Notes under the pieces: generated by a model | The model's input: only the letters and a program-made list of their open reading frames with translations | The model's database searches: none | What the model was told of the DNA's origin: nothing | Source of the DNA: Janthinobacterium sp. | Lineage (GTDB): Bacteria > Pseudomonadota > Gammaproteobacteria > Burkholderiales > Burkholderiaceae_D | Reading direction: 5' to 3' | NCBI GenBank assembly: GCA_003133225.1 | Contig: PKWL01000095.1 | Coordinates: forward strand, 62,001 to 126,000 | DNA length: 64,000 nucleotides | Shown: positions 49,919-59,272 of the stretch, piece by piece | Numbering within the stretch: position 1 is the stretch's first letter | Layout of the letters: every line of letters begins with the position of its first letter | Made by a program: the position numbers and the translations under genes

Positions 49919-51166
49919 CTACGTGCGGCTACCGTAAAAGCGGCGTTTGGAAGGACGGGCGGCGCCGTTTTTAGCGTCATGCGCCGGCTTTTTTTTCGCC
50001 GCCGCGCCGGCGCCCGTGATTGGCACCCGGTGCGCCGCCTCGAAACCCGGTTCCTCGACGCGGCGCAAGAGTTGCTTGGTGAGCGTTTCAACGGCCGACA
50101 AGAGGTCGACTTCATCAGCGCATACCAGCGACACCGCTTCGCCGCTGGCGCCCGCCCGGCCCGTGCGACCGATGCGGTGGATGTAATCTTCGGCCACGGT
50201 TGGCAGATCGAAGTTGACGACGTGCGCCAAATTGTCGATATCGAGGCCGCGCGCCGCGACATCGGACGCCACTAGCACCTGCACCTCGGCGCTCTTGAAC
50301 CGTTCGAGCGCGCGCAAGCGCGCCGGCTGAGTCTTGTCGCCGTGGATCGAATCGGCGCGGATGCCTTGCGCCCGCAGCGCCGCAGCAAGCTGATCGACCC
50401 CCTTGCGGGTTTTCACAAATACCAGAACCTGGCCCCAGCGCCTCACCTTGAGCAGGTGACAAAACAGGTCCAGTTTGCGTTTTTTATCGACCGCAATCAT
50501 CGACTGTTTGACGTTCTTGACAGTGCTGTTGCGCGCGCTAACTTGGATGCTGAGCGGCTCAGCTAGCAGCTCGCGCGCCAGCGCCCGAATGGCATCGGAG
50601 AACGTGGCGGAGAACAACAGCGTCTGCCGCTGCTTCGGTAGCGCTGCAAAGACGGCCTCCAATTCGCGCGAAAAACCCAAATCGAGCATGCGGTCAGCCT
50701 CGTCTAGCACCAGCGTTTGCAGCTGGTCGAACTTCACGGCCTGCTGGGCGTACAAATCGAGCAAGCGACCGGGCGTAGCCACGAGTACGTCGAGCCCTTT
50801 GCGCAGCTTGTTTTTTTGCGGTTCGATGCTCACCCCGCCGTACGCGACAAAGCTGCGTAAGGGCAGACTGGCGCCGTAGGCGAGAAAGCTTTCATATACC
50901 TGCTCGGCTAGTTCGCGAGTGGGCACCAGCACCAACACATGCACCGAATTGGCTGTCACTTGGGGGCCATTCATGGTCAGGCGCTGCAACAGGGGCACGG
51001 CGAAAGACGCTGTCTTGCCGGTGCCAGTTTGCGCCGCCGCCATCAGGTCGCGCCCGGCCAGCACCGCTGGAATGGCTTGCACCTGAACGGGAGTGGGCCG
51101 CCGGTAGCCGAGCGCCTCCAGATTGCGCAGTAAGGGATCGATGAGGCCGAGAGCGTGGAACGTCAT
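49919..51166 (-). CDS. rhlE: DEAD-box RNA helicase RhlE
   Basis: 415 residues. Q motif region GYRRPTPVQVQAIPAVLAGRD, Walker A AAQTGTGKTASF, VLDEADRMLDLGF, SATF, and motif VI YIHRIGRTGRAG; basic tail KKKPAHDAKNGAARPSKRR. Acts in ribosome assembly and cold-related RNA remodelling. ATG 51166 gives the RhlE-type start MTFHALGLIDPLLRNL; an upstream ATG adds 14 unconserved residues. Confidence 0.92.
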   Translation of the reverse strand: MTFHALGLIDPLLRNLEALGYRRPTPVQVQAIPAVLAGRDLMAAAQTGTGKTASFAVPLLQRLTMNGPQVTANSVHVLVLVPTRELAEQVYESFLAYGASLPLRSFVAYGGVSIEPQKNKLRKGLDVLVATPGRLLDLYAQQAVKFDQLQTLVLDEADRMLDLGFSRELEAVFAALPKQRQTLLFSATFSDAIRALARELLAEPLSIQVSARNSTVKNVKQSMIAVDKKRKLDLFCHLLKVRRWGQVLVFVKTRKGVDQLAAALRAQGIRADSIHGDKTQPARLRALERFKSAEVQVLVASDVAARGLDIDNLAHVVNFDLPTVAEDYIHRIGRTGRAGASGEAVSLVCADEVDLLSAVETLTKQLLRRVEEPGFEAAHRVPITGAGAAAKKKPAHDAKNGAARPSKRRFYGSRT

Positions 51167-51514
51167 GAAATGAGCACAGCCTTGAAAAGCGGAAAAATTT
51201 TCGCTCATTATGCCACCATCCGAAGGGCATCGTGATCAAAATAATCCGCCCAAGGGAGCCCCTTGAGCCGGTTTGGTCAAGTGCAATGCGGGAACGGAAA
51301 AATGAATGTCGGCGGCGAATCAAATCCCGCCCCGTAGCAGCCTCATCCTTCGGCTGGCGCCGCCCACCGGCGCGCGGCCCTTCGATCTGGGATGCGACTT
51401 CACGCCGCCACCGTTGATGCGTAGCAAAGGGCGCCTCATCACCACAGGCCAAGCAACCGTGCCAATCGCCGTAGCACCGATAATACGCTCAGATTCATCT
51501 TTATCGAGGGCGGG
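51167..51514. other. Divergent intergenic region rhlE/patatin gene
   Basis: About 350 bases with only shadow frames. It presumably holds both promoters; a GATAAT near 51479 fits a weak -10 for the patatin gene. Confidence 0.4.
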
Positions 51515-52678
51515 ATGAAGCCAGTCAATCGATTAAACCCCGGCGCCTTGCGCATCGTCTTGGTATTGCAAGGCGGCGGCGCGCTCGGGGCCTACCAGGC
51601 GGGCGTCTACCAGGCGCTGCACGAACATGAACTGGTCCCGGACTGGATCGTCGGCACCTCCATCGGCGCCATCAATGCCGCCTTACTTGCCGGCAACGAC
51701 AAGAGCACGCGCTTGCAGCGCTTAAAACAGTTCTGGGACCGGGTCGCGCACCGGGAAGGAATTGACATGGCGCGCATACCCGATGTGCAGCGGCGCGCCA
51801 ACATCTGGTTATCGACCGTTGATACGATCGTGCGCGGCATTCCTGGCTTCTTCACGCCACGCCTGTTTAGTCCGTTTTCCTTTGGTATGGCAGTCGAGCC
51901 GGAAGTGGCCAGTTTTTACGATACGGCGGCGCTGGCCGATACGCTTGGCGCATTGGTCGATTTCGACTATTTGAACACGCCTGGCGGCATACGCTTGACG
52001 GTCAATGCGCTGAAAGTGACGACCGGAAAACTGGTCAGTTTTGACAACACCCGGCAAACCATCAACGTCGAGCACGTCCGCGCCTGCGGCTCCATGCCAC
52101 CCGGTTTTCCGCCCGTACGCATCGGTGGTGAACTATATTGGGATGGTGGCTTGTATTCAAACACGCCTCTCGAGACCGTGCTGGACGATCTGCCGCATGT
52201 CGATTCTCTATGTTTTATGGTCGATTTGTGGAACGCTGAAGGACCGGAGCCGACCACGCTTGACGAGGTGCAGACGCGCTCGAAAGACGTCACCTTCGCC
52301 TCGCGCTCGAGCCGTCAGATCGAAGACTATCTGAGCACCCACCAATTGCGCCATCAATTGCGTGAGCTGTTTTCCCACTTGCCGGCGCGCGCGAAAAGCG
52401 ACGCCGGAATCGATGCGTTGGCCGCCATCGGCAGCGACAGCACAATGCATGTCGTGCGCCTGCAATATGCCGGGCGCGATTGGCATATGCCTTTGAAAGA
52501 CATCAATTTCTCGAAGGGCTCGATCGCATGGCGTTGGGATCAGGGTTATCAAGATGCCTTGCGCGCTCTTAAGCACGCGGGCTGGCTCACCGCCGTCTCG
52601 GCCGGGACGGGCCTAGTCGTGCATGAGCTGCCGCCGCGGGACAATGACCGGCGTGCTCCGGGCGGGGCGCGCGCTTAA
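51515..52678 (+). CDS. Patatin-like phospholipase with DUF3734 tail
   Basis: 387 residues. The oxyanion loop LQGGGALGAYQAGVYQAL, nucleophile elbow GTSIGAINA (Ser) and catalytic Asp in WDGGLYSNTPLE form an intact Ser-Asp dyad. The C-terminal part (TFASRSSRQIEDY, LRHQLRELFSHLP, WRWDQGYQDALRAL) matches the DUF3734 extension. No signal peptide, so probably a cytoplasmic lipid hydrolase, perhaps in polyhydroxyalkanoate or membrane lipid turnover. Substrate unknown. Confidence 0.88.
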   Translation: MKPVNRLNPGALRIVLVLQGGGALGAYQAGVYQALHEHELVPDWIVGTSIGAINAALLAGNDKSTRLQRLKQFWDRVAHREGIDMARIPDVQRRANIWLSTVDTIVRGIPGFFTPRLFSPFSFGMAVEPEVASFYDTAALADTLGALVDFDYLNTPGGIRLTVNALKVTTGKLVSFDNTRQTINVEHVRACGSMPPGFPPVRIGGELYWDGGLYSNTPLETVLDDLPHVDSLCFMVDLWNAEGPEPTTLDEVQTRSKDVTFASRSSRQIEDYLSTHQLRHQLRELFSHLPARAKSDAGIDALAAIGSDSTMHVVRLQYAGRDWHMPLKDINFSKGSIAWRWDQGYQDALRALKHAGWLTAVSAGTGLVVHELPPRDNDRRAPGGARA

Positions 52679-52799
52679 CGACCCAGACCCGCATCTTAGG
52701 CGCCCTCACCCGCTAGTGCGCCGACTCGCAGCGGCGCCAATTTTGCCGCGCCAGTCTTAAATGGGGCGGCACATGATTGAAAAATGAGTGCGACGCGGG

Positions 52800-54581
52800 T
52801 CAGGCAGAGGCGCGTGCATTCGTAGCGAGCCACGCATGCAGCTGCGCCACCACAGAGGCTCCTTCACCCACCGCAGCGGCGACGCGCTTGGTCGATCCGG
52901 CGCGCGCATCGCCGATCGCAAACACGCCCGACGCCGATGTCTCGAGCGCAAACGGAAGGCGCTCACGCGCCGCTGATGGCGCTTTCACGTAGTCATCGGG
53001 CGCCAGACTCGAGCCGGTGCAGACGAAGCCCTTGGGGTCTAGCTTCACACCGCAATTGGCGAGCCAGCCCGTGTTGGGATCCGCGCCGGCGAACAGAAAC
53101 ACGCGCCGGATGGATTTCGTTTCTTCCACGCTGCTCCTGAGATTGCGCCAGCGCACGCCGCTCAACCCGCCATCGTCTCCCTCGAGCGCAACGATCTCGG
53201 TCTCGACATGCAGCGTGACGTTATTGAGGGAACGGATGCGATCGATCAGATAGGTTGACATCTTCTTGGCAAGTTCGGGCCCACGCAACAACAGGTGCAC
53301 CTGGCGCGCATAGCTGGCGAGGAACACCACCGCCTGTCCTGCCGAATTGCCGCCGCCGACCAATACCACTTCTTCCTCATGGCACAGCTTGGCTTCGATT
53401 TGCGAAGCCCAGTAGAAAACGCCCCGACCTTCGTATTTGGCGAGATCGACAATAGCGGGACGCCGATAATTCGCGCCCGAGGCGATCACTACGGTCCGCG
53501 CCGACAAATGCATTCCGCAATCGAGATCCAAGCCAAGCGGCGCAGCGCCACAATCCATCCGTGTCACCTCGACCGGCACCACGATATCGGCGCCGAATTT
53601 CTGCGCCTGCACGTAGGCGCGTCCGGCCAGCGCCTGGCCCGAGATGCCGGTCGGAAAGCCCAGGTAATTCTCGATGCGCGAGCTGGCACCGGCTTGACCT
53701 CCAATCACGTGCCCCTCGAGTACCACGGTCGACAGTCCTTCCGACGCCGCATAGACGGCCGCCGCCAAGCCGCCAGGACCGGCGCCGACAATGGCAACGT
53801 CGTAGATGTGAGCAGCTGATAGTTCCGGCAACAGGCCAAGGCAGCGCGCGAGGCGCTGATCGCTCGGGGCCATCAGGACCGATCCGTCCGGGCAGACGAC
53901 TAAAGGGAGCTCGTCAGGTTGCGGCGCGTGGCGCTGCATGATCTCTTGCGCCGTGCGATCCGACGGATCCAGTACCGAGTAGGGGTGGCCATTTCTCGAC
54001 AGAAATTCCTGCAAGCCCAGCATGCGCGGGAGGTCGGTCGCGCCGATCAGGACCGGGCCGCCGGCACCCGTTTCGATCAATCCCACGCGCCGAAGGATGA
54101 GCGCGCGCATGATGCGTTCGCCCAGTTCGGCCTCGGCAATGAGCAGCGTGCGCAGCGCGGACGGGCCAATCACCAGCGCCTCGACGTCGTCGAGGGCGCG
54201 GGCGTCGACGAAAGCGGGACGTCCGGACAACTGGCCCACTTCAGCCATAAACTGGCCAGGAGAATGATTAACTAGCGGCGTCTCCGCGCTTATGCCATTT
54301 TTGCGTGTGACAGCAACGCGCCCCCGCAATAGGACGAACATCCCGAGCCCAGGCTTGCCGGCTTCAAACAACAACGTTCCCGGCCGCCAAGTCTTAACTG
54401 TGCCGAAACGGCGCAGTCGATCGATCTCGCCGGGGGTGAGCTTTGGGAACATCTGATCGACGCGCGAAGCGAGGTCAAGCGGCAGCAGCGCCCTGTTAGC
54501 GCCGGCGGCAAGAGTGGCATCGCTGGCATCGTCCGACTGAGCGGAATCCATTGCCGGCGCCTCATTGGGACTGTTGTTCAT
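52800..54581 (-). CDS. cNMP-binding domain fused to thioredoxin-reductase-like flavoprotein
   Basis: 593 residues. Residues about 35-160 form a Crp-type cyclic-nucleotide-binding barrel (TLLFEAGKPGLGMFVLLRGRVAV). A linker follows, resembling a thioredoxin-like segment (HPYSVLDPSDRTAQEIM). From about 275 there is a two-dinucleotide-domain oxidoreductase (VAIVGAGPGGLAAAVYAASEG; VVLVGGGNSAGQAVVFLA; GVFAIGDARAGSTKRVAAAVGEG). The CATC redox pair of true thioredoxin reductase is absent (GVFYWASQIEAKLC instead), so the electron acceptor must differ. ATG 54581 is chosen; the longer upstream frame is not conserved-looking. Confidence 0.85.
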   Translation of the reverse strand: MNNSPNEAPAMDSAQSDDASDATLAAGANRALLPLDLASRVDQMFPKLTPGEIDRLRRFGTVKTWRPGTLLFEAGKPGLGMFVLLRGRVAVTRKNGISAETPLVNHSPGQFMAEVGQLSGRPAFVDARALDDVEALVIGPSALRTLLIAEAELGERIMRALILRRVGLIETGAGGPVLIGATDLPRMLGLQEFLSRNGHPYSVLDPSDRTAQEIMQRHAPQPDELPLVVCPDGSVLMAPSDQRLARCLGLLPELSAAHIYDVAIVGAGPGGLAAAVYAASEGLSTVVLEGHVIGGQAGASSRIENYLGFPTGISGQALAGRAYVQAQKFGADIVVPVEVTRMDCGAAPLGLDLDCGMHLSARTVVIASGANYRRPAIVDLAKYEGRGVFYWASQIEAKLCHEEEVVLVGGGNSAGQAVVFLASYARQVHLLLRGPELAKKMSTYLIDRIRSLNNVTLHVETEIVALEGDDGGLSGVRWRNLRSSVEETKSIRRVFLFAGADPNTGWLANCGVKLDPKGFVCTGSSLAPDDYVKAPSAARERLPFALETSASGVFAIGDARAGSTKRVAAAVGEGASVVAQLHAWLATNARASA

Positions 54582-54909
54582 CACAATTCTAGCGAACTCG
54601 TCTTGGGGCCGTGTCACCCCGTCCAAGCGCAACCATGCAAATGTTGCAAGCTTTTTTGGACTGGGTCGCGTCCAGTAGGAATTATAGTATCGGCACGCGA
54701 TTTTTTCCATCTCCGCGTAAAACGCAGTCTGCCACGTTGACTTGGCTAAATAATCCTTCCAAAACAATAATCTAGTCGCGCGCCCCCGTGCATGGGGTGC
54801 CACACTCGACTCTTGACAATGGTCAGTCACGGCCTCCATATTTTGATCTTTAATGGATGCTTCGCTGTCGTTCGAGCGTAGGTTGGTTGACCCCTAAAGG
54901 AGCGGCACT

Positions 54910-56514
54910 ATGAGACGTAATCTGGAACTACGCCGCATTTTTGCGTGCCTGACGATGTCATTTTGGGCCAGCGCATTGTTGGCCGCGGCCACTCCGACCC
55001 AGCTTGAACTCGATCATTCCGCGGACTCCAACGACTCCTGGCTCATGACCAACAAGAGCTACGACGGCCAACGCTATGTCGCACTCGAGCAGATCAATAC
55101 CAGGAACGCCTCCCGTATTAAGGAAATCTGCACCTTTGACAGCGGGGTATTGGCGCCCGCGCAGTCCTCGCCCCTGCTCTACGAGGGCCGCATCTATTTC
55201 ACGGCGGCACAAACGACGCTCGCGATGGACGCCCGCACGTGCAAGGAGCTGTGGCGGCACGACTGGCAACTCAAGGGCAAGATGCTGTCTGCCGTGAATC
55301 GGGGCGTGGCCATGAAAGAGGGCCGCTTAGTGCGGGGGACCCCGGATGGCTACCTCATCGCACTGTCGATGGCAGATGGCAAGCTTCTTTGGGAGCGGCA
55401 AATTACCAGCTACGAAGAGAGCCATTACCTTAGCATGCCGGCCATGATCGTCGATGACACCGTCGTCTACGGTACGGCCGGTGCCGACTGGGGTGGACAA
55501 GGGTGGGTCGGCGGCTTCAGTTTGCAAGACGGTACAGAAAGATGGCGCTATGATGCGCTGCCGAAGGCAAATACACGGGCGGCGGCAACTTGGGGCATGC
55601 CCGAGGCTCTCGCCCATGGCGGGGGCAGCTTCTGGACACCCGTTGCGGTCGATCGGGCGAAGAATATTGTCTTCATTCCCGTCGGAAATCCGGCTCCCGA
55701 CTTCTACGGCGAGGTGCGCCCTGGCGCCGACCTGGGAACGAACTCGGCGCTCGCGCTCGATGTGAAAACGGGAAAACTGCTGTGGTCCAAACAATTCGTC
55801 GCCCACGATACGCATGACTGGGATCTGTCCCAGACCGGCCCCCTGTTGCGCGCCAAGGTCAAGGGCAAGCTGCGTAACGTCATGATGGTCAGCGGCAAGG
55901 ATGGCCGCGTGCGCGCGGTGGATCGCGATTCGTCGGCTACCCTTTATGACATTGCCATTTCAAAGCAGGAGAATGGCGACCAGGCCGCCACAGCACAGCC
56001 GACACACGTTTGTCCCGGCTTGCTGGGTGGGCAGGAATGGAGCAGCAGCGCGTACGATCCCAAGCGCGGCTTGCTGTTTTCGCCCATGGTCAATTGGTGT
56101 GGCATGGTGAGGCACGACGCCGCCGCGCCCGTCCATCAGGTGGGAGTTCATTTTTATGGCGGGAAGATCGAGCAAGACCCGATTGACCAGGCGCGCGGCA
56201 TACTCGCGGCCGTCGACGTCGCATCGGGCAAGCTGCGCTGGAAGGTTGAAGCGCCGGCGCCCATGCTCGCCAACGTGACCGCCACCAGCGGTGGCGTGGT
56301 CTTCGCCGGCGACCTAAAGGGCACCTTGTACGCGGTGGATGCGGATAAGGGCGTGGTACTGCTGCGTTACGCGCTTGCCGCATCGGCCGGCGGGGGCATC
56401 CTAACTTATGAAATTGACAATAAACAATATGTCGCAGCCATGTCCGGTTCCGTTTCCGCATTCTTCGGCGGCGGCAAGGAGAGCGTTAAGCTCACTTTGC
56501 TGGCCCTGCCATAG
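54910..56514 (+). CDS. PQQ-type beta-propeller dehydrogenase, exported
   Basis: 534 residues. Signal peptide at 1-25 (MSFWASALLAAA), then repeated propeller blades (TTLAMDARTCKELWRHDW, YLIALSMADGKLLWERQI, TLYAVDADKGVVLLRYAL). The region GNPAPDFYGEVRPGADLGTNS followed by HDTHDWDLSQTGP is characteristic of quinoprotein alcohol dehydrogenases. The usual GE-x-G-x-RG stretch reads GADWGGQG and no adjacent Cys pair or haem c motif is seen. Start supported by AAAGGAG eight bases upstream. No pqq synthesis gene lies nearby, so the cofactor and substrate are uncertain. Confidence 0.8.
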   Translation: MRRNLELRRIFACLTMSFWASALLAAATPTQLELDHSADSNDSWLMTNKSYDGQRYVALEQINTRNASRIKEICTFDSGVLAPAQSSPLLYEGRIYFTAAQTTLAMDARTCKELWRHDWQLKGKMLSAVNRGVAMKEGRLVRGTPDGYLIALSMADGKLLWERQITSYEESHYLSMPAMIVDDTVVYGTAGADWGGQGWVGGFSLQDGTERWRYDALPKANTRAAATWGMPEALAHGGGSFWTPVAVDRAKNIVFIPVGNPAPDFYGEVRPGADLGTNSALALDVKTGKLLWSKQFVAHDTHDWDLSQTGPLLRAKVKGKLRNVMMVSGKDGRVRAVDRDSSATLYDIAISKQENGDQAATAQPTHVCPGLLGGQEWSSSAYDPKRGLLFSPMVNWCGMVRHDAAAPVHQVGVHFYGGKIEQDPIDQARGILAAVDVASGKLRWKVEAPAPMLANVTATSGGVVFAGDLKGTLYAVDADKGVVLLRYALAASAGGGILTYEIDNKQYVAAMSGSVSAFFGGGKESVKLTLLALP

Positions 56515-56719
56515 CAGCTGGACTGGCGGCGAGGTTTGCCCGCTGCCGTCGTCTTTTTCCAAAGCTTCGCTGCGCCGGCATCGAAGCCCCCTTGCCCACG
56601 GCTGCTGACGCGGCCGGCACGCCCCTCTGTGCATCTTGGCGCCAATGGCGCACCGCTCTTCTGCGCGGCCCAGCAGGCGCATAAAATCAAACAATATCGA
56701 GCGCGCCACCCGGCCCCGT

Positions 56720-56725
56720 TATAAT
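56720..56725 (+). promoter_or_regulatory. Possible -10 box before psd
   Basis: Perfect TATAAT 31 bases upstream of the GTG start. The expected -35 position has no clear TTGACA match, so confidence is low. Confidence 0.35.
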
Positions 56726-56755
56726 TCGACCTCGTCTTTGTATTAGGCCTTTATC

Positions 56756-57604
56756 GTGTCCGACCGTCTAGCCGTATTGCCACAGTACCTACTCCCGAAA
56801 CTAGCCCTGACCAATCTCGCGGGGTGGATCGCCAGAGCCAAAGGCGGAGCCTTGACAACGCAATTGATCCGGTGGTTTGTCGGGCGCTACGGCGTCGACA
56901 TGGACGAGGCGCTCAATCCCGACCTCGCCAGTTATTCCAGCTTTAACGACTTTTTCACCCGCCCCCTGTGCGCGGACGCGCGGCCGTTGGCGGCGGCCGA
57001 TTACATCTGTCCTGTCGACGGGCGCATCAGCCAGTTCGGTGCGATCCAAGACGACCAAATCTACCAGGCCAAAGGCCACAATTTCACGACCACGGCCCTA
57101 GTTGGCGGCGACAGGCGCCTTGCCGCCCAGTTCCGCCACGGCAATTTCGCCAATCTGTACCTGAGCCCGAAGGATTACCACCGCATCCACATGCCTTGCG
57201 CTGGCCGCCTGACGCGGATGATCTACGTGCCGGGCGAGCTGTTTTCCGTGAACCCGACCACGGCGCGCGGCATCCCAGGTCTGTTTGCGCGCAACGAACG
57301 CGTGGTGTGCGCCTTTGACACCAAGGCCGGCCCGCTCGTGATGACGCTAGTGGGCGCGACCATCGTCGGCAGCATGGCGACCGTCTGGCATGGCATCGTC
57401 AATCCGCCGCGCGCGCCCAAGATTTGCGAATGGACGTATGAGGACCAGAACATCACGCTCAAGCAAGGCGAAGAGATGGGCCGCTTTCTGCTTGGCTCCA
57501 CCGTCGTCCTGCTGTTTCCAAAAGATATGCTGCAATTTAATCCCGCGTGGCATCCCGCTGGCAACGTCCGTCTGGGCCAGACGATGGCCAGCTGTAACTT
57601 GTAG
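56756..57604 (+). CDS. psd: Phosphatidylserine decarboxylase proenzyme
   Basis: 282 residues. Conserved FNDFFTRPL, CPVDGRISQFG, LYLSPKDYHRIHMPCAGRL and the self-cleavage motif LLGSTVVLLF, whose Ser becomes the pyruvoyl cofactor. It decarboxylates phosphatidylserine to phosphatidylethanolamine at the inner membrane. GTG at 56756 is the start that gives the family's usual N-terminus (DRLAVLPQYLLPK); AGG lies 9-11 bases upstream. Confidence 0.95.
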   Translation: MSDRLAVLPQYLLPKLALTNLAGWIARAKGGALTTQLIRWFVGRYGVDMDEALNPDLASYSSFNDFFTRPLCADARPLAAADYICPVDGRISQFGAIQDDQIYQAKGHNFTTTALVGGDRRLAAQFRHGNFANLYLSPKDYHRIHMPCAGRLTRMIYVPGELFSVNPTTARGIPGLFARNERVVCAFDTKAGPLVMTLVGATIVGSMATVWHGIVNPPRAPKICEWTYEDQNITLKQGEEMGRFLLGSTVVLLFPKDMLQFNPAWHPAGNVRLGQTMASCNL

Positions 57605-57622
57605 ACAGCGCCGCTCGCTCTC

Positions 57623-58534
57623 CTAAAACCCGCGCTCGCCACTTTCGCTGCAGCTTCGTTCCATCAAATCGAGGAAGGCGCGGGTCTTGGCCGGCATCAG
57701 GCGCCGGCCCGGAAAAACGGCCCAGCCCGTCATCGATGGCATGCTCCAATCCGGCAAGACTCTGACCAACTCCCCCGTTTTTACGTACGGCGCTGCAAAC
57801 AAATCGGAACTCGCCGCAATGCCGGCGCCGGTGGAAGCCATGCGCACGAGCACATCTAGGGAATTGGCGATCATGCGGCCCGGAACCTTGCGCTCCCATC
57901 GGCTTTTTCCCCGTATTAGCACCCATAGCGGCTCGGCCGCGCCGCGCCGCTGCATGCAAAGCAGATCGTGTTTCAGCAAGTCATCAGGTTGTTCTGGCAA
58001 GCCACGCACACTCGTATAGCCGGGCGCTGCATACAAGCCCATGGTGGTGAGCGCAACGCGCCGCGCGGCGAGGGTCGAATCGTCAGGCATATCGCCCATG
58101 CGAATAGCGAGGTCGAAGTTTTCGGCCACCAAATCGACCCGCCGCGGCGACAGATCGAGCTCCAGGGAGATCGCCGGATACCGCTTCAGAAATTGAGCGA
58201 ACACCGGCCCCATCGCCAGATTGGCAAAATCACCAGGCAGCGAAATACGCAGTCGGCCGCTCGGTTCGAGCTGGCGGTGCTGCACCAAAGCGCCTGCCGC
58301 CTCCACTTCTTCGACCACCTTGCGGGCGTGATCGAGCAAACTGGCGCCGAACTCGGTGAGCGCCAGTTTGCGGGTCGTACGCTGCAGCAATCGTTCCCCC
58401 AGCACGGCTTCGAGCATGGCCATGCGGCGCGAGACGGTCGACTTTGGCAATCCGACGCGGGCGGCGGCAAGAGTGAAGCTGCCGCACTCGACGATGCGGG
58501 CAAACAGCAAGAGGTCACTGGGATCGAGGTCCAT
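57623..58534 (-). CDS. LysR-family transcriptional regulator
   Basis: 303 residues. N-terminal winged helix (LLLFARIVECGSFTLAAARVG, LPKSTVSRRMAMLEAVLGERLLQRTTR) and a LysR substrate-binding domain. ATG 58534 is the conserved start MDLDPSDLLLF; the open frame extends upstream without homology. It is divergent from the azoreductase gene, the classic arrangement in which a LysR protein controls its neighbour. Confidence 0.9.
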   Translation of the reverse strand: MDLDPSDLLLFARIVECGSFTLAAARVGLPKSTVSRRMAMLEAVLGERLLQRTTRKLALTEFGASLLDHARKVVEEVEAAGALVQHRQLEPSGRLRISLPGDFANLAMGPVFAQFLKRYPAISLELDLSPRRVDLVAENFDLAIRMGDMPDDSTLAARRVALTTMGLYAAPGYTSVRGLPEQPDDLLKHDLLCMQRRGAAEPLWVLIRGKSRWERKVPGRMIANSLDVLVRMASTGAGIAASSDLFAAPYVKTGELVRVLPDWSMPSMTGWAVFPGRRLMPAKTRAFLDLMERSCSESGERGF

Positions 58535-58638
58535 CGTATTATTCCACTGGCTGATTAATGTTATCCATTTTAGCGTCTTCTGCATTGATTTTGGAACTGT
58601 TAAAGTAAACTCCATCCAACCACTCACGGAGATACAAG
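58535..58638. promoter_or_regulatory. Shared lysR/azoR regulatory region
   Basis: AT-rich 104-bp divergent gap with GGAGATACAAG just before the azoreductase ATG and AATGTTATCCATTTTAGCG mid-gap. Position makes it the probable LysR operator and promoter region. No exact T-N11-A palindrome was singled out. Confidence 0.4.
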
Positions 58639-59238
58639 ATGAATATTCTGCAGATTAATTCCAGTGCCCGCAGCACCGGCTCTGAATCGACCCGGCTGGC
58701 CGACGCCATCGTCGCCCGCCTCACTGGCAACACCACCGCCGTCAAGGTGATCCGCCGCGATCTGGCGAGCCAGCCGCATCCGATCATCGACGAAGCCACC
58801 TTGAAGGCGCTCGCCACGGCGCCCGACCAGCGCAGCGCGCAGCAAGCTCTCCGGGTGGCCTTGGACGATGCTTTGATCGCCGACGTGCAAGCGGCCGATG
58901 TCCTCGTGCTGGGCGTGCCGATGTACAACTTTGGCATGACTGTCCAGCTGAAGAGCTGGTTCGATGCAATTGCCCGGGCGCAAGTTACTTTTCGCTACAC
59001 CGAAGCCGGCCCTGAAGGTTTGCTCAAGAACAAAAAGGTCTATGTCGCCTTGGCCCGCGGCGGCGTGCACCGCGGCGGCGCCAGCGACAGCCAGGTACCC
59101 CATCTGAAAACGCTGCTGGGATTTCTCGGCATGACGGACGTCCAATTCATCTACGCCGAAGGCATGGGCTACGGTCCGGAAGCGGTGCTGCGCGCCCAAG
59201 CCGACGCCGAAGCGCAAATTAACGCCGTACTCGCGTAA
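58639..59238 (+). CDS. azoR: FMN-dependent NADH-azoreductase
   Basis: 199 residues of flavodoxin-like fold: [20 protein letters not shown] binds FMN phosphate, then [20 protein letters not shown] and RGGVHRGG. Reduces quinones and azo dyes using NADH; often induced by electrophiles. It lies 34 bp before the pirin-like gene and both are likely under the divergent LysR regulator. Confidence 0.92.
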   Translation: MNILQINSSARSTGSESTRLADAIVARLTGNTTAVKVIRRDLASQPHPIIDEATLKALATAPDQRSAQQALRVALDDALIADVQAADVLVLGVPMYNFGMTVQLKSWFDAIARAQVTFRYTEAGPEGLLKNKKVYVALARGGVHRGGASDSQVPHLKTLLGFLGMTDVQFIYAEGMGYGPEAVLRAQADAEAQINAVLA

Positions 59239-59272
59239 GGCGCGAAACGGGCCTGACACCAGGAGACTCGTC

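Noticed and set aside
50892-51452. Minus-strand frame giving helicase-like words
   Set aside because: It is an alternate frame over the start of rhlE; the real helicase motifs are in the frame ending at 49919.
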